Assembly (NCBI RefSeq): GCF_002001085.1
Contig: NZ_MUNU01000015.1
Coordinates: 310,001-374,000 of the forward strand
DNA from: Rhodanobacter sp. B05
Lineage (GTDB): Bacteria; Pseudomonadota; Gammaproteobacteria; Xanthomonadales; Rhodanobacteraceae
Reading direction: 5' to 3'
DNA length: 64,000 bases
Part shown: piece after piece, positions 1 to 8,972 of the stretch
Layout of the letters: each line of letters opens with the position of its first letter
Position numbering within the stretch: the stretch's first letter is position 1
Translations under genes and position numbers: made by a program
The notes under the pieces: generated by a model
Told to the model about the DNA's origin: nothing
Seen by the model: only the letters and a program-made list of their open reading frames with translations
Databases searched by the model: none

Positions 1-762
1 ATGCGCGTCGTTCTCGGCAAAGTGATCGGCCACGCCGGAGATCGAGGTGTGCACGTCGGCGCCGCCCAGCGTTTCGGCGTCCACCACCTCACCGGTGGCG
101 GCCTTCACCAGCGGCGGGCCGCCGAGGAAGATCGTGCCCTGTTCGCGCACGATGATGGTTTCGTCGCTCATCGCCGGCACATAGGCGCCGCCGGCGGTGC
201 ACGAACCCATCACCACCGCGATCTGCGGAATGTTCAGCGCCGACATCCGCGCCTGGTTGTAGAAGATCCGGCCAAAGTGTTCCCGGTCCGGAAACACCTC
301 GTCCTGCAACGGCAGGAAAGCGCCGCCGGAGTCGACCAGGTAGACGCAGGGCAGGCGATTCTCCAGCGCCACTTCCTGCGCGCGCAGGTGCTTCTTCACC
401 GTCATCGGGAAATAGGTACCACCCTTGACCGTGGCGTCGTTGGCAACCACCACCACCTCGATGCCGCTGACCCGGCCGATGCCGGTGATCAGTCCGGCGG
501 CCGGCGCGGCATCGTCGTACATGCCGTGCGCGGCGAGTGCCGACAGTTCGAGGAAGGGCGAGCCCGGGTCGAGCAAGGCGCGGATGCGCTCGCGCGGCAG
601 CAGCTTGCCGCGGGCCACGTGCTTGTCGCGTGCCCTGGCGCCACCACCTTCGGCGCTGCGTGCCAGTTCGCGCTGCAGGTCTTCCACCACGGCGCGCAGT
701 TGCCTGCTGCTGGCCTGGAACTCGGGTGAACGTGGATCGATCTGCGATGCAATGACGCTCAT
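1..762 (-). CDS. mccB: Methylcrotonyl-CoA carboxylase beta subunit (carboxyltransferase), 3' end cut by window edge
   Basis: The carboxyltransferase subunit of a biotin-dependent acyl-CoA carboxylase; in leucine breakdown it carboxylates 3-methylcrotonyl-CoA. The minus-strand frame is open from an ATG at 762 to base 1, giving 254 residues of a family that is usually about 535 long, so the C-terminal half lies outside. Visible family signatures are [20 protein letters not shown] near the N-terminus, then [33 protein letters not shown] and [17 protein letters not shown], which form the acyl-CoA and carboxybiotin pocket. These match the MCC beta (LiuB) type better than propionyl-CoA carboxylase, by memory of the family. 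Nearby isovaleryl-CoA dehydrogenase and leucine dehydrogenase support a leucine pathway role. The start is followed by [10 protein letters not shown], typical of this group. Confidence 0.88.
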   Translation of the reverse strand, partial: MSVIASQIDPRSPEFQASSRQLRAVVEDLQRELARSAEGGGARARDKHVARGKLLPRERIRALLDPGSPFLELSALAAHGMYDDAAPAAGLITGIGRVSGIEVVVVANDATVKGGTYFPMTVKKHLRAQEVALENRLPCVYLVDSGGAFLPLQDEVFPDREHFGRIFYNQARMSALNIPQIAVVMGSCTAGGAYVPAMSDETIIVREQGTIFLGGPPLVKAATGEVVDAETLGGADVHTSISGVADHFAENDAH

Positions 763-867
763 GGAAACGGTCTCATGGAGACAGGGCGGCGGTGACTGCC
801 GGAGCAGGCATGATAGCCGGCAGGCGCCAGCCACCAAAATCGGCGGTGGGGCGGCGGACACCAGGCA

Positions 868-898
868 AAAAAACAGCCGCACAAGGCGGCTGTTTTTT
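868..898 (-). terminator. Rho-independent terminator, probably bidirectional
   Basis: Perfect 13-bp stem (arms 868-880 and 886-898, loop 881-885) made of a GC core AGCCGC/GCGGCT flanked by A and T runs on both sides. It lies just 3' of the minus-strand lipoprotein gene (stop at 917) and upstream of the carboxyltransferase start, so it should end the lipoprotein transcript. Confidence 0.85.
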
Positions 899-916
899 GT
901 GCACGTCGCTGAAGGC

Positions 917-1288
917 TCAGTGACCCTTCATCGCGTCCTTGGCCTTGTCGGCAGCACTCTTGACTGCATCGGCAGCCTTGCCGGTGGTGTCAGCAGCCTT
1001 GCTGGCGGCGCTCTTCATGGCGTCGGCAGCGCTCGGGGCAGTGCCGGCAGCGGCCGGAGCAGCCGCGGTGGAAGCCGGAGCAGCAGCGGTGGAGGCCGGA
1101 GCAGCAGCCGGAGCCGCAGCCGGGGTTGCAGCAGTTGCCGCCGCCGCAGCCTGCTGCGCCTGATCAGCAGCCTGCTGAGCAGTGTCAGCCGACTTCTGGG
1201 CGTCTTGCGCGGAATCCTGCGCGCCATTGCTGCATGCCGCCAACAGCGCGACGAGCGCGGCGGCGAGTAGGGTACGCGTAAACTTCAT
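917..1288 (-). CDS. Ala-rich low-complexity lipoprotein
   Basis: 123-residue predicted lipoprotein of unknown function. The ATG at 1288 was chosen because an AGGAGA Shine-Dalgarno lies just upstream and the protein then begins with a clear signal peptide [19 protein letters not shown], with lipobox LLAAC and Cys at residue 19. The mature part is almost only Ala, Pro, Asp, Lys and Ser, first a [19 protein letters not shown] heptad stretch, then TAAAPAS repeats, and finally Lys/Asp-rich segments such as [19 protein letters not shown]. Such composition suggests an extended or amphipathic-helical periplasmic protein tethered to a membrane, comparable to small Lpp-like or LEA-like proteins, but no family can be assigned. 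Followed by a strong terminator. Confidence 0.75.
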   Translation of the reverse strand: MKFTRTLLAAALVALLAACSNGAQDSAQDAQKSADTAQQAADQAQQAAAAATAATPAAAPAAAPASTAAAPASTAAAPAAAGTAPSAADAMKSAASKAADTTGKAADAVKSAADKAKDAMKGH

Positions 1289-1452
1289 GGTGAATCTCCT
1301 TTGCCGTGGAATGCCGTGTGGCCGTGTATTAATAACGCTTTCGTGGAAATTGCGCCACATCTTTATGTAACTGGCCTGTCGCGTATTGAAAACCGATTTA
1401 CGCAAACGTCAGGTGAAAACCCTGGACAAGGTCGAATCCACCGGTCGTGGCG

Positions 1453-2637
1453 TCAGTCCATGCACTCCAGTGCAATCGCGGTCGCCTCGCCACCGCCGAT
1501 GCACAGCGCCGCCACGCCGCGCCGCAGGCCCCGTGTTTTCAAGGCGTTGAGCAGGGTCACCACCAGCCGGGCACCGCTGGCGCCGATCGGGTGTCCCAGT
1601 GCGCAGGCGCCGCCATTGACATTGAGCTTGTCGTGCGGGATGCCCAGTTCTTTCATCGGCGTCATCGCGACCACCGCGAAAGCCTCGTTGATCTCGAACA
1701 GGTCCACCTCGCCGACTTTCCAGCCGGCCTTGTCCAGTACCTTCTGGATCGCCCCGACCGGCGCGGTGGTGAACCACTCCGGCTCCTGCGAATGGGTGGC
1801 GTGCGCCACGATGCGCGCCAGTGGCTTCAGGCCGCGCTTGGTCGCGTCATCGGCCGACAGCAAGACCACGGCGGCTGCACCGTCGGAGATGCTGGAGGAA
1901 CTGGCGGCGGTGACGGTGCCGTTTTCCTTGCGGAAGGCGGGGCGCAGCGTCGGTATCTTGGTCACGTCGGAACGACCTGGCTGCTCGTCGGTATCGACCT
2001 GCACATCGCCCTTGCGACCGCTGACCGTGACCGGCACGATCTCGCCGGCAAAAGCGCCGCTGGCCTGGGCCGCCTTGGCCCGGTTGACCGATTCGATCGT
2101 GTAGGCGTCCTGGTCTTCGCGGCTGAAGTGGTACTTGTCGGCACACGACTCCGCGAACACGCCCATCGACTTGCCGTCGTAGGGATTGGTCAGGCCGTCC
2201 CACGCCATGTGGTCGACCAGCTGGCCGTCGCCATAGCGGATGCCGGTGCGCGCGTTGACCATGTGCGGGGCGTTGGTCATCGACTCCATGCCGCCGGCCA
2301 CCACCACGCTGGCCGAACCGGCCTTGATCAGGTCGTGGCCGAGCATGATCGCCTTCATGCCCGAGCCGCACACCTTGTTGATGGTGGTGCAACCAGCGCC
2401 GGTGGGCAGGTCGGCAGCCAGGGCCGCCTGACGGGCCGGTGCCTGGCCCAGGTTGGCCGGCAGCACGCAGCCCATGATCACCTCACTGACATCGGCCGGA
2501 GCCACACCGGATTGCTCCAGGGCGGCGCGGATCGCCGTGGCGCCCAGCTTCGGCGTGGGGACGCCGGTGAACTGACCGAGGAACGAGCCAATGGCGGTGC
2601 GCTTGGAACCGACGATGACGATGCTGGGATCGGACAT
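1453..2637 (-). CDS. Acetyl-CoA C-acyltransferase (thiolase)
   Basis: Thiolase that condenses or cleaves acetoacetyl-CoA-type substrates in the cytoplasm. Length 394 residues, the usual size for biosynthetic/AtoB-type thiolases. Catalytic features seen: the nucleophilic Cys in KVCGSGMKAIM, the NVNGGACALGHPIGASGAR block with the active-site His, and the C-terminal CIGGGEATAIALE block with the second Cys. The start ATG at 2637 gives MSDPSIVIVGSKRTAIGSF, the normal N-terminus; a longer frame to 2799 would add a non-conserved stretch. A GGAG lies about 9 bases upstream. Its position between leucine-degradation genes fits use of acetoacetyl-CoA from HMG-CoA cleavage, although PHB-type synthesis cannot be excluded. 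Confidence 0.9.
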   Translation of the reverse strand: MSDPSIVIVGSKRTAIGSFLGQFTGVPTPKLGATAIRAALEQSGVAPADVSEVIMGCVLPANLGQAPARQAALAADLPTGAGCTTINKVCGSGMKAIMLGHDLIKAGSASVVVAGGMESMTNAPHMVNARTGIRYGDGQLVDHMAWDGLTNPYDGKSMGVFAESCADKYHFSREDQDAYTIESVNRAKAAQASGAFAGEIVPVTVSGRKGDVQVDTDEQPGRSDVTKIPTLRPAFRKENGTVTAASSSSISDGAAAVVLLSADDATKRGLKPLARIVAHATHSQEPEWFTTAPVGAIQKVLDKAGWKVGEVDLFEINEAFAVVAMTPMKELGIPHDKLNVNGGACALGHPIGASGARLVVTLLNALKTRGLRRGVAALCIGGGEATAIALECMD

Positions 2638-2874
2638 GGAGATACTCCGCTGGGTACTGAGACACTGAGGGGCTGGAAGGTGCGAACGCCGGGAAGCGAC
2701 CGCCCGATTATCGCAGTCCGGCGGGAATGGCGGCAAATGCGGTCGTCGGGTGGATAAATCGGCATCGGCGCGTGTTTCATTGGGTTTCCGTTGTGCCAAG
2801 ATGCACCAGTAAAGCGCAGAGAATCAGGTCGGGGGGCCGCTGCGCCGGCGTTCAATCTGGGAGGAGAAAGCAGC

Positions 2875-5721
2875 ATGAACGGGATCGAAGCTGGGTTGCG
2901 CCGCTGCAACGTGGCGCTGGTGGCGGCAATGGCAGTAGCGCTGAGCGCGTGCGGCGGTGGTGGTGGCATGATCAAAGCGCCACCGGTGACTCCGTCCGGG
3001 CCACCCGCACCGCCACCGGCACCACCACCCGCACCGCCACCCGCGTCGCCACCGCCGCCTGTGGACGCCCAGCTCGCGATTACCAACACCTATGCGGCCC
3101 ACACCCAGGGATTCTCTGGTACCGGCGTTACCATCGGCATCGTCGACAGCGGCATCATGCGCAGCAATCCGACCGTAGCCGGGCGGGTCTCGCAGGAGCT
3201 GATTTACGTCGACCCAAGCGTCAACAACACCTCCATCGATGACGTGGTCGGTCATGGCACCTGGGTTTCGGAGATCGCCGCCGGCAGCTCGTTTGGCAAG
3301 TTCCCCGGCGGCATCGCATCGGGCGCCACTCTGGTCTCGGCGCGCATCATCAGCGATGTCGAGCCGAAAGATGACGGTTCGGGCAACGGCAACCCGGTCA
3401 CTGCCTCCGATGCGGATTTCTTCGGGCAGACCCTCAATCCGGCACTGATCAGCGCCGGCGTGCAGGTGATGAACAACTCCTGGGGCGGCATCTACTGGGA
3501 TACCACCAACGCCTCGATCAACCAGGCGTTCGGCAACGCCTACGTGCCGTTCGTCGTGCAGCACGGTGGCCTGGTGGTGTTCGCCGCCGGCAACGATTCG
3601 AAGAGCGATCCCAGCGACATCGCGGCATTGCCGAGCTACGCGCCGACGCTGAACCTGGAAAAGGGCTGGCTGGTCGCGGTGGCGGTGGACAGCAACAATC
3701 CAACCAAGCTGGCGAGCTACTCCAATGCCTGCGGCGTCGCGATGAACTACTGCCTGGCCGCGCCGGGCGACGTGATCGTGCTGGACAAGGACACCGTCGC
3801 CAGCACCGCCGCCCCCACCTACTGGCAGGTAAGCGGCACCTCGTTCGCCGCGCCACAGGTCTCCGGCGCAGCGGCCCTGGTGTGGCAGGCGTATCCGTAC
3901 TTCAACAACGACCTGGTGCGGCAGACCCTGCTTGGCACCGCCGACGACCTCGGCGCGCCGGGACCGGATCCGGTATTCGGCTATGGCGAGCTGGACGTGG
4001 GCAAGGCGGTGAACGGCCCGGCGAAGTTCGACTGGGGTGACGTCACCGTCAACTTCAGCGGCAGCTCCAGCTGGAACAACCCCATTTCCGGCGCGGGTGG
4101 CCTGATCAAGCAGGGCAGCGGCACACTCAATCTGACCCAGCCGTCGACCTACGCAGGCATGACCCAGGTGCAGGGTGGCGTGCTGACCGCCAAATCGCTG
4201 GCCTCCAGCGTGACGATCAGCGCCGGCGCCACCGTCAGCAACACGCCAACCATCGGCGGCAGCGTGACCAATGCCGGCGTGCTCGGGGTCAGCGGCAGCA
4301 ATGTCACGGTCGGTGGCAACTATGTCCAGCAGGGCAACGGCCGGCTGGCCGTGTCATTGGGCTCGGCGCTGAATGTCAGCGGCAGCGCCACGCTGAGCGG
4401 TGGCGATCTCTACGTCACCGGCGCCAACACCGGTTACGTGGTGAGTTCGCATACCGACGTGCTGAGTGCAACCGGTGGGCTTGCCGGCACGTTCTCGGCA
4501 TTGAACGCCGCCTCCAACGTGTTGCTCACGGCAACGCTCAACTACGATGCCACCAGTGCCTGGCTCAACGTGTCGCAGGTCAACGTCACCGCCGTGCAAG
4601 GCATGAGCTACACACCGGCATCCTTCGGCGCGGCGCAGCGGGTGCAGACCGCGTTCGACCAGATCAACACCCAGCTGGGTCCGGCTGCGCCGGCAGGCAT
4701 CACGCCGGCATCGAGCAGCTTCATCCAGGCTGCGGGCAGCCTGCAACATTCATCCAGCCTTGCCAGCGTGCAGGATTCGTTGCAGAGCCTGTCCGGCCAG
4801 CTTCATGCAGCCAGTGCAGCGATGACACTCGAGGCCATCGATGCGGGCACGCGCGCCCTGTCCGATCGCTTCGACAACCTGCTCGACCATCCGCAAGCGG
4901 GTGGCTGGACGCAGAACCTGGGTTACCACGGCGACCTGTCACGCAGCGGCTACAGCAATGTCGGCGTCGACCTCAGCGGCTGGCTGGTGGGGCAGGACTA
5001 CCGGATCGGCGGCAATGGCGTGGCCGGTTACGCGATCAGCCAGAGCCAGGGCCTGGGCCGGCTGGCCGACAGCGCCGATCAAGGCCGCAGCCATGCGCTG
5101 GAAGGCATGTTTTACGGCGGCGTGATCCGCGGTTCGTGGTACACGATGGGCCGTTTCGGCGTGGGCACGTACCGGGAGAACATGCGCCGCCAGTTGCAGC
5201 TCGGCGACCAGTTCGCCGGGGTGGCCAGCGATTCGAACGGCCGCTACGGCGTGGCCTACGGCGAGAGCGGCTACCGGCTGTCGCTTGGCCGTACCCAGGT
5301 GACGCCCTACATCAATCTGCAGTATGCGCAGTTGCAGCGCGACGGCTTCGATGAACTGGGTGCCTACGGCTTCGGTCTGAAGTCTTCGGAGCAGACCACC
5401 GCGCTGTGGCAGGCGGGGGCGGGGCTGCGTGCCACCCGCGAGTGGATGCTACCTCGCGGTGGCAGCCTGAGCCTGCAGGCACGCATGTTGTGGCAGCAGT
5501 CGTTCGGCGTGCGTGGCGAACTGCTCGATGCCAGCTTCAGCGGGATCAACCAGTTCGCACCCGTCGGCGGCATCGGCCTGTCCCGTTACGGTGGCGTGGC
5601 CGGCACCACGCTGGACTGGACGATGAGCCCACATGCCAGCCTGCAGCTCGGTTACGACCGTTACTTCGGCCAGCGCCAGCAGGGCCAGGTGGGCACATTG
5701 AGCTACAACTGGATGTTCTGA
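2875..5721 (+). CDS. Subtilisin-like (S8) autotransporter serine protease with lipobox
   Basis: Surface protease of the type V secretion class, 948 residues. Start ATG 2875 follows GGAGGAGAAAG. The signal peptide ends in ALSAC-GGGGG, a lipobox, so the passenger N-terminus may be lipidated as in neisserial NalP. Next comes a Pro/Ala linker (residues about 40-65) and an S8 peptidase domain with Asp91 (GIVDSGI), His127 (GHGTWVSEIA) and Ser323 (SGTSFAAPQ). Residues about 400-560 hold a passenger-associated repeat (GSGTLNLTQPSTYAG) and beta-helical stretches. The last 270 residues form an autotransporter beta-barrel ending in aromatic Phe (SYNWMF), as required for outer-membrane insertion. Monocistronic, with a perfect terminator 20 bases after the stop. 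Confidence 0.92.
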   Translation: MNGIEAGLRRCNVALVAAMAVALSACGGGGGMIKAPPVTPSGPPAPPPAPPPAPPPASPPPPVDAQLAITNTYAAHTQGFSGTGVTIGIVDSGIMRSNPTVAGRVSQELIYVDPSVNNTSIDDVVGHGTWVSEIAAGSSFGKFPGGIASGATLVSARIISDVEPKDDGSGNGNPVTASDADFFGQTLNPALISAGVQVMNNSWGGIYWDTTNASINQAFGNAYVPFVVQHGGLVVFAAGNDSKSDPSDIAALPSYAPTLNLEKGWLVAVAVDSNNPTKLASYSNACGVAMNYCLAAPGDVIVLDKDTVASTAAPTYWQVSGTSFAAPQVSGAAALVWQAYPYFNNDLVRQTLLGTADDLGAPGPDPVFGYGELDVGKAVNGPAKFDWGDVTVNFSGSSSWNNPISGAGGLIKQGSGTLNLTQPSTYAGMTQVQGGVLTAKSLASSVTISAGATVSNTPTIGGSVTNAGVLGVSGSNVTVGGNYVQQGNGRLAVSLGSALNVSGSATLSGGDLYVTGANTGYVVSSHTDVLSATGGLAGTFSALNAASNVLLTATLNYDATSAWLNVSQVNVTAVQGMSYTPASFGAAQRVQTAFDQINTQLGPAAPAGITPASSSFIQAAGSLQHSSSLASVQDSLQSLSGQLHAASAAMTLEAIDAGTRALSDRFDNLLDHPQAGGWTQNLGYHGDLSRSGYSNVGVDLSGWLVGQDYRIGGNGVAGYAISQSQGLGRLADSADQGRSHALEGMFYGGVIRGSWYTMGRFGVGTYRENMRRQLQLGDQFAGVASDSNGRYGVAYGESGYRLSLGRTQVTPYINLQYAQLQRDGFDELGAYGFGLKSSEQTTALWQAGAGLRATREWMLPRGGSLSLQARMLWQQSFGVRGELLDASFSGINQFAPVGGIGLSRYGGVAGTTLDWTMSPHASLQLGYDRYFGQRQQGQVGTLSYNWMF

Positions 5722-5740
5722 GCGCGACGCGGCGTGACGC

Positions 5741-5775
5741 AACGAAAAGGCCCGCATATCACGGGCCTTTTCGTT
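5741..5775 (+). terminator. Rho-independent terminator of the autotransporter gene
   Basis: Perfect 14-bp stem (5741-5754 with 5762-5775) around a 7-base loop, core AAGGCCCG/CGGGCCTT followed by TTCGTT. It begins 20 bases after the autotransporter stop codon and is symmetrical enough to act on both strands. Confidence 0.88.
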
Positions 5776-5790
5776 ACGGGCGTCTGCTGC

Positions 5791-5884
5791 TCAGGCCTTG
5801 CCGTGGAACAGCTCGCGGCCGATCTTCATGCGGCGGAAGTCGGTTTGGCGTGCCGGCGCCGATGCTCTTGATCGGCGTCTCGCG
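5791..5884 (-). pseudogene. Decayed tandem copy of the 3' end of the isovaleryl-CoA dehydrogenase gene
   Basis: The 94 bases directly downstream of the dehydrogenase gene repeat its last 94 bases. The first 34 bases of both units (from 5791 and from 5885) are identical, and two further blocks (the CATGCGGCGGA block and TGCCGGCGCCGAT) also match, with short differences between them. In frame it would encode the same tail [10 protein letters not shown] and a stop. The 94-base period is not a multiple of three, so the copy is a non-coding relic. Confidence 0.75.
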
Positions 5885-7042
5885 TCAGGCCTTGCCGTGG
5901 AACAGCTCGCGGCCGATCAGCATGCGGCGGATTTCATTCGTGCCGGCGCCGATCTCGTACAGCTTGGCGTCGCGCAGCAGGCGGCCGGCGGGGAACTCGT
6001 TGATGTAGCCGTTGCCGCCCAGCGTCTGGATTGCTTCCAGCGCCACCTGCACCGCATTGACCGAGGCGTTGAGCAGGCAGGCAGCGGGGTCGATGCGCGA
6101 CTTCACACCGTTGTCGAACTGCTGCGCCACCATGTAGGCAAAGCCGCGCGAGGACTGCAGTCGCGTATACATGTCGGCGATCTTCGCCTGCATCACGCCG
6201 AACGTGCCGATCGGCGCGTTGAACTGCTTGCGCTCGCGCACGTAGGGCAGCGCGAGATCCAGCGCCGCCTGCATCAGACCGAGCGGACCGCCGGACAACA
6301 CCAGCCGCTCGGTGTCGAGGCCACTCATCAGCACGCGTACGCCTTCGTTGACTTCGCCGACGATGTTCTCGGCCGGGATTTCGCAGTCCTCGAACACCAG
6401 CTCGCAGGTGTTCGAACCACGCATGCCGAGCTTGTCCAGCTTCTGCGCGGTGGAGAAACCCTTCATGCCCTTCTCGACGATGAAGGCGGTCATGCAGCGG
6501 CTGCCGGCCACCCGCGGTGCCGTGCGCATGTAGACCAGCAGCACGTCGGCGTCCGGTCCGTTGGTGATCCACATCTTGTTGCCGTTGGCGACCCACACGT
6601 CGCCCTTCTTTTCGGCCTTGCAGGTCATCGAGCCGACCACGTCGGAACCGGCGCCCGGTTCGCTCATCGCCAGCGCGCCGACGTATTCGCCGCTGCACAT
6701 CTTCGGAATGTATTTGCGCCGCTGCGCCTCGTTGCCGTTGTGGAAGATGTTCTGCACCGCGAGGTTGGAGTGCGCGCCGTAGGACAGCCCCACCGAACCC
6801 GAGGCGCGCGAGATCTCCTCCATCGCCACCATGTGCGCCAGGAACCCCAGGCCGCTGCCGCCATATTCCTCCGGGATGGTGACCCCGAGCAGTCCCATGT
6901 CGCCGAACTTCTTCCACAGGTCGGCGGGGAACAGGTTGTCGCGGTCGATCCTGTCGGCGCGCGGGGCGATCTCCTTCTCCGCAAACCCGTGCACGGATTC
7001 GCGCAGCAGGTCGATGTCTTCTCCGAGCGGAAACGGACGCAT
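5885..7042 (-). CDS. liuA: Isovaleryl-CoA dehydrogenase
   Basis: FAD-dependent acyl-CoA dehydrogenase that oxidises isovaleryl-CoA to 3-methylcrotonyl-CoA and passes electrons to ETF; it acts just before the carboxylase encoded at the left edge. 385 residues from ATG 7042, preceded at ideal distance by AAGGAG; a longer start at 7066 has no such site. Seen: [13 protein letters not shown] and [18 protein letters not shown] flavin/substrate motifs, and [17 protein letters not shown], where the Glu sits at the helix-G position typical of isovaleryl-CoA dehydrogenase rather than at the carboxy-terminal position used by most other acyl-CoA dehydrogenases. The C-terminus has [19 protein letters not shown]. 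Its 3' end is followed by a partial duplicate (5791-5884). Confidence 0.92.
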   Translation of the reverse strand: MRPFPLGEDIDLLRESVHGFAEKEIAPRADRIDRDNLFPADLWKKFGDMGLLGVTIPEEYGGSGLGFLAHMVAMEEISRASGSVGLSYGAHSNLAVQNIFHNGNEAQRRKYIPKMCSGEYVGALAMSEPGAGSDVVGSMTCKAEKKGDVWVANGNKMWITNGPDADVLLVYMRTAPRVAGSRCMTAFIVEKGMKGFSTAQKLDKLGMRGSNTCELVFEDCEIPAENIVGEVNEGVRVLMSGLDTERLVLSGGPLGLMQAALDLALPYVRERKQFNAPIGTFGVMQAKIADMYTRLQSSRGFAYMVAQQFDNGVKSRIDPAACLLNASVNAVQVALEAIQTLGGNGYINEFPAGRLLRDAKLYEIGAGTNEIRRMLIGRELFHGKA

Positions 7043-7112
7043 CACGGACTCCTTGTTGAGAGGCACACGATATTAGCTTACGCGTGATGGCCGTGCCGGC
7101 GGTCGCCCGGGC

Positions 7113-7146
7113 AACAAAAAGGGCCGCCGATGCCACCGGCGGCCCT
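7113..7146 (-). terminator. Rho-independent terminator of the leucine dehydrogenase gene
   Basis: 10-bp perfect stem AGGGCCGCCG/CGGCGGCCCT (7120-7129 with 7137-7146). Read on the minus strand it is followed by TTTTTG, the U tract. It lies 20 bases past the stop of the leucine dehydrogenase gene. Confidence 0.85.
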
Positions 7147-7165
7147 CGATGCATCGACGTGACGA

Positions 7166-8269
7166 TTACTGCCCGCGCATGCGGCCCTGGAAGCGGGTGC
7201 CGCCGTTGCCCATGTGCGGCAGCTTGATCTTGCCGATGGAGCTGATGCGCTCCTCGGCCAGACGGTCGGCGGCGAGGTAGGTCGGCACGTTCTGCGTCTT
7301 GCTGATCTCGAAGATGCGGCCCAGGTTGTAATAGATCGTGCGCATCATGCGCATCGCGCGCTCGCGGTTGTAGCCGTCGATTTCCAGCGACACGTTCATC
7401 ACGCCGCCAGCGTTCACCGCATAGTCCGGCGCGTACAGCACGCCGCGCTTCTGCAGCTCGTCGCCGATCTCGTCGGTGGCCAGCTGGTTGTTGGCGGCGC
7501 CGCAGATGATCTTGGCCTTGATGCGGTCGATCGTCTGCGCGTTCACCGTGCCACCCAGCGCGCACGGCGAGTACACGTCGGCGTCGACGTCGTAGATCTC
7601 GTCCAGGCCCACCGCCTCGCAACCCAGCTCGTCGACGCAGCGCTGCACGGCATCCTTGTTGATGTCGGTGACGAACACCTTGGCGCCCTGTTCGCGCAGC
7701 AGCTTGATGAACTCGCTGCCGACGTGGCCGGCGCCCTGCACGGCGAAGCTGTACTTGCCCACGTCTTCATTGCCGTGCTTGAACTGCAGCGCGGCCATCA
7801 GGCCCTGCAGCGTGCCGTAGGCAGTGAACGGCGACGGGTCACCCGAGCCGCCGTGCACCTGATGCACGCCGGTCACGTATTCGGTTTCACGGAACACGTA
7901 TTCCATGTCGTTGACGTCGATGCCGACGTCCTCGGCGGTGATGTAGCGGCCGTTGAGCGAATTGACGAAACGGCCGAACGCGCGGAACAGCGCTTCGGAC
8001 TTGTCCTTGCTCGGATCGCCGATGATCACCGCCTTGCCGCCGCCCAGGTTCAGGCCGGCCACGGCGTTCTTGAAGGTCATGCCGCGCGACAGGCGCAGCA
8101 CGTCGTTCACCGCTTCCTGCTCGGTCTTGTACGGCCACATGCGCAGGCCGCCGAGCGCGGGGCCCAGCACCGTGTTGTGGATCGCGATGATGGCCTTCAG
8201 GCCGGCGTCCTTGTTGTGGCAGAACACGACTTCTTCGTGACCGGTCTTGGCGATGGTTTCAAAGATCAT
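7166..8269 (-). CDS. ldh: Leucine (Glu/Leu/Phe/Val family) dehydrogenase
   Basis: NAD-dependent oxidative deamination of leucine and other branched-chain amino acids to their 2-oxo acids. 367 residues, the normal size for leucine dehydrogenases (about 365). Visible are GPALGGLRMWPY, the substrate/catalytic Lys block GLNLGGGKAVIIGDP, the ITAEDVGI block and the Rossmann dinucleotide motif VQGAGHVGSEF around residue 180. The C-terminal half contains APDYAVNAGGV, also conserved. Start ATG 8269 has a GGAG 9 bases upstream. Together with isovaleryl-CoA dehydrogenase and the methylcrotonyl-CoA carboxylase subunit it suggests leucine catabolism, and its keto acids could also prime iso-branched fatty acids, abundant in Xanthomonadales (inference). 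Confidence 0.92.
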   Translation of the reverse strand: MIFETIAKTGHEEVVFCHNKDAGLKAIIAIHNTVLGPALGGLRMWPYKTEQEAVNDVLRLSRGMTFKNAVAGLNLGGGKAVIIGDPSKDKSEALFRAFGRFVNSLNGRYITAEDVGIDVNDMEYVFRETEYVTGVHQVHGGSGDPSPFTAYGTLQGLMAALQFKHGNEDVGKYSFAVQGAGHVGSEFIKLLREQGAKVFVTDINKDAVQRCVDELGCEAVGLDEIYDVDADVYSPCALGGTVNAQTIDRIKAKIICGAANNQLATDEIGDELQKRGVLYAPDYAVNAGGVMNVSLEIDGYNRERAMRMMRTIYYNLGRIFEISKTQNVPTYLAADRLAEERISSIGKIKLPHMGNGGTRFQGRMRGQ

Positions 8270-8368
8270 TGCAGCGGTGACTCCATGGATTGACGTCGCC
8301 CGAAGGCCACGTCGGATGAGCAGCGGGGTCAGAAGCGGCCCGCCAGGTTTGAGGAAACAGTGGAAACT

Positions 8369-8396
8369 GATCGCCCCGGCCGTGGCCGGGGCGATC
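8369..8396. other. Strong GC-rich hairpin without a clear T tract
   Basis: Near-perfect palindrome GATCGCCCCGGCC, two bases, GGCCGGGGCGATC. It lies between the leucine dehydrogenase start (8269) and the end of the small lipoprotein gene (8514), both read on the minus strand. It could terminate the upstream lipoprotein transcript or act in the dehydrogenase leader; only A-rich (plus) or GTTTCC (minus) flanks are seen, so its role is open. Confidence 0.4.
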
Positions 8397-8513
8397 GATC
8401 AAAACGCGAAGTTTAATACGTCGCCCCGCAAGGCGATGGTGCGTTGCGTCAAATCGGTGGCGTATGGCAGTCGCCCGATGTTGTGCATCCGCGCTGCCGC
8501 AGCCCGTAAAACA

Positions 8514-8867
8514 TCAGCCGCTTACCCATACGCCGGCATGCAGATGCCAGCCGTCGCCGCGCCGTTCCCAATGCGGGTGGACGTAGCGATAGCCGGGCCG
8601 CGCCCGCTCCCAGTGGCCTTGCACCGCCGCATAGCGTCGGCCATCCCAACGCCAGTAGCCGTGTGCCCACAGATAACCGGGGCGTGGCTGCACGCGCGCC
8701 ACCACCCATTCCGGGGGTGGTTGCGGCGCCACCACTTCCACGGTGTCGCGATATACCGGTCGTTCAACCACCACGGGCCGCGGGCGTGCCGGCTCGACCA
8801 CGCAACCGCTGGCCAGCGCGGTGACGCCAACCAGCGAAACCAGGGCAATGCTGCGAAGTGACATCAT
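8514..8867 (-). CDS. YXWXGXW-repeat lipoprotein
   Basis: 117-residue predicted outer-membrane or periplasmic lipoprotein. ATG 8867 gives MMSLRSIALVSLVGVTALASGC, a signal peptide with lipobox ASGC (Cys 22); AAGGAA lies upstream. The mature part carries Trp-rich repeats of the YXWXGXW family, seen as GYLWAHGYWRWDGRRYAAV and VHPHWERRGDGWHLHAG. The function of this family is unknown; it is common in Xanthomonadales and Burkholderiales and often found in tandem. Here it is followed on the same strand by a second member (8973-9308 lies upstream of it), so the two probably arose by duplication. 105 bases separate them, allowing one transcript. Confidence 0.75.
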   Translation of the reverse strand: MMSLRSIALVSLVGVTALASGCVVEPARPRPVVVERPVYRDTVEVVAPQPPPEWVVARVQPRPGYLWAHGYWRWDGRRYAAVQGHWERARPGYRYVHPHWERRGDGWHLHAGVWVSG

Positions 8868-8972
8868 GGAATGGATTCCTTGGGAGTGAAGAAGAAGGTC
8901 GGATGGCGACCGAATGGTGCGGGCGCGCGGCGGATCACCGCGTACCCGCATGCAGCGAGGGTTCTGGTGCGT

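Noticed and set aside
8369..8396. Rho-independent terminator
   Set aside because: The stem is strong but neither strand shows the required T tract, so it is kept only as a hairpin of unknown role.
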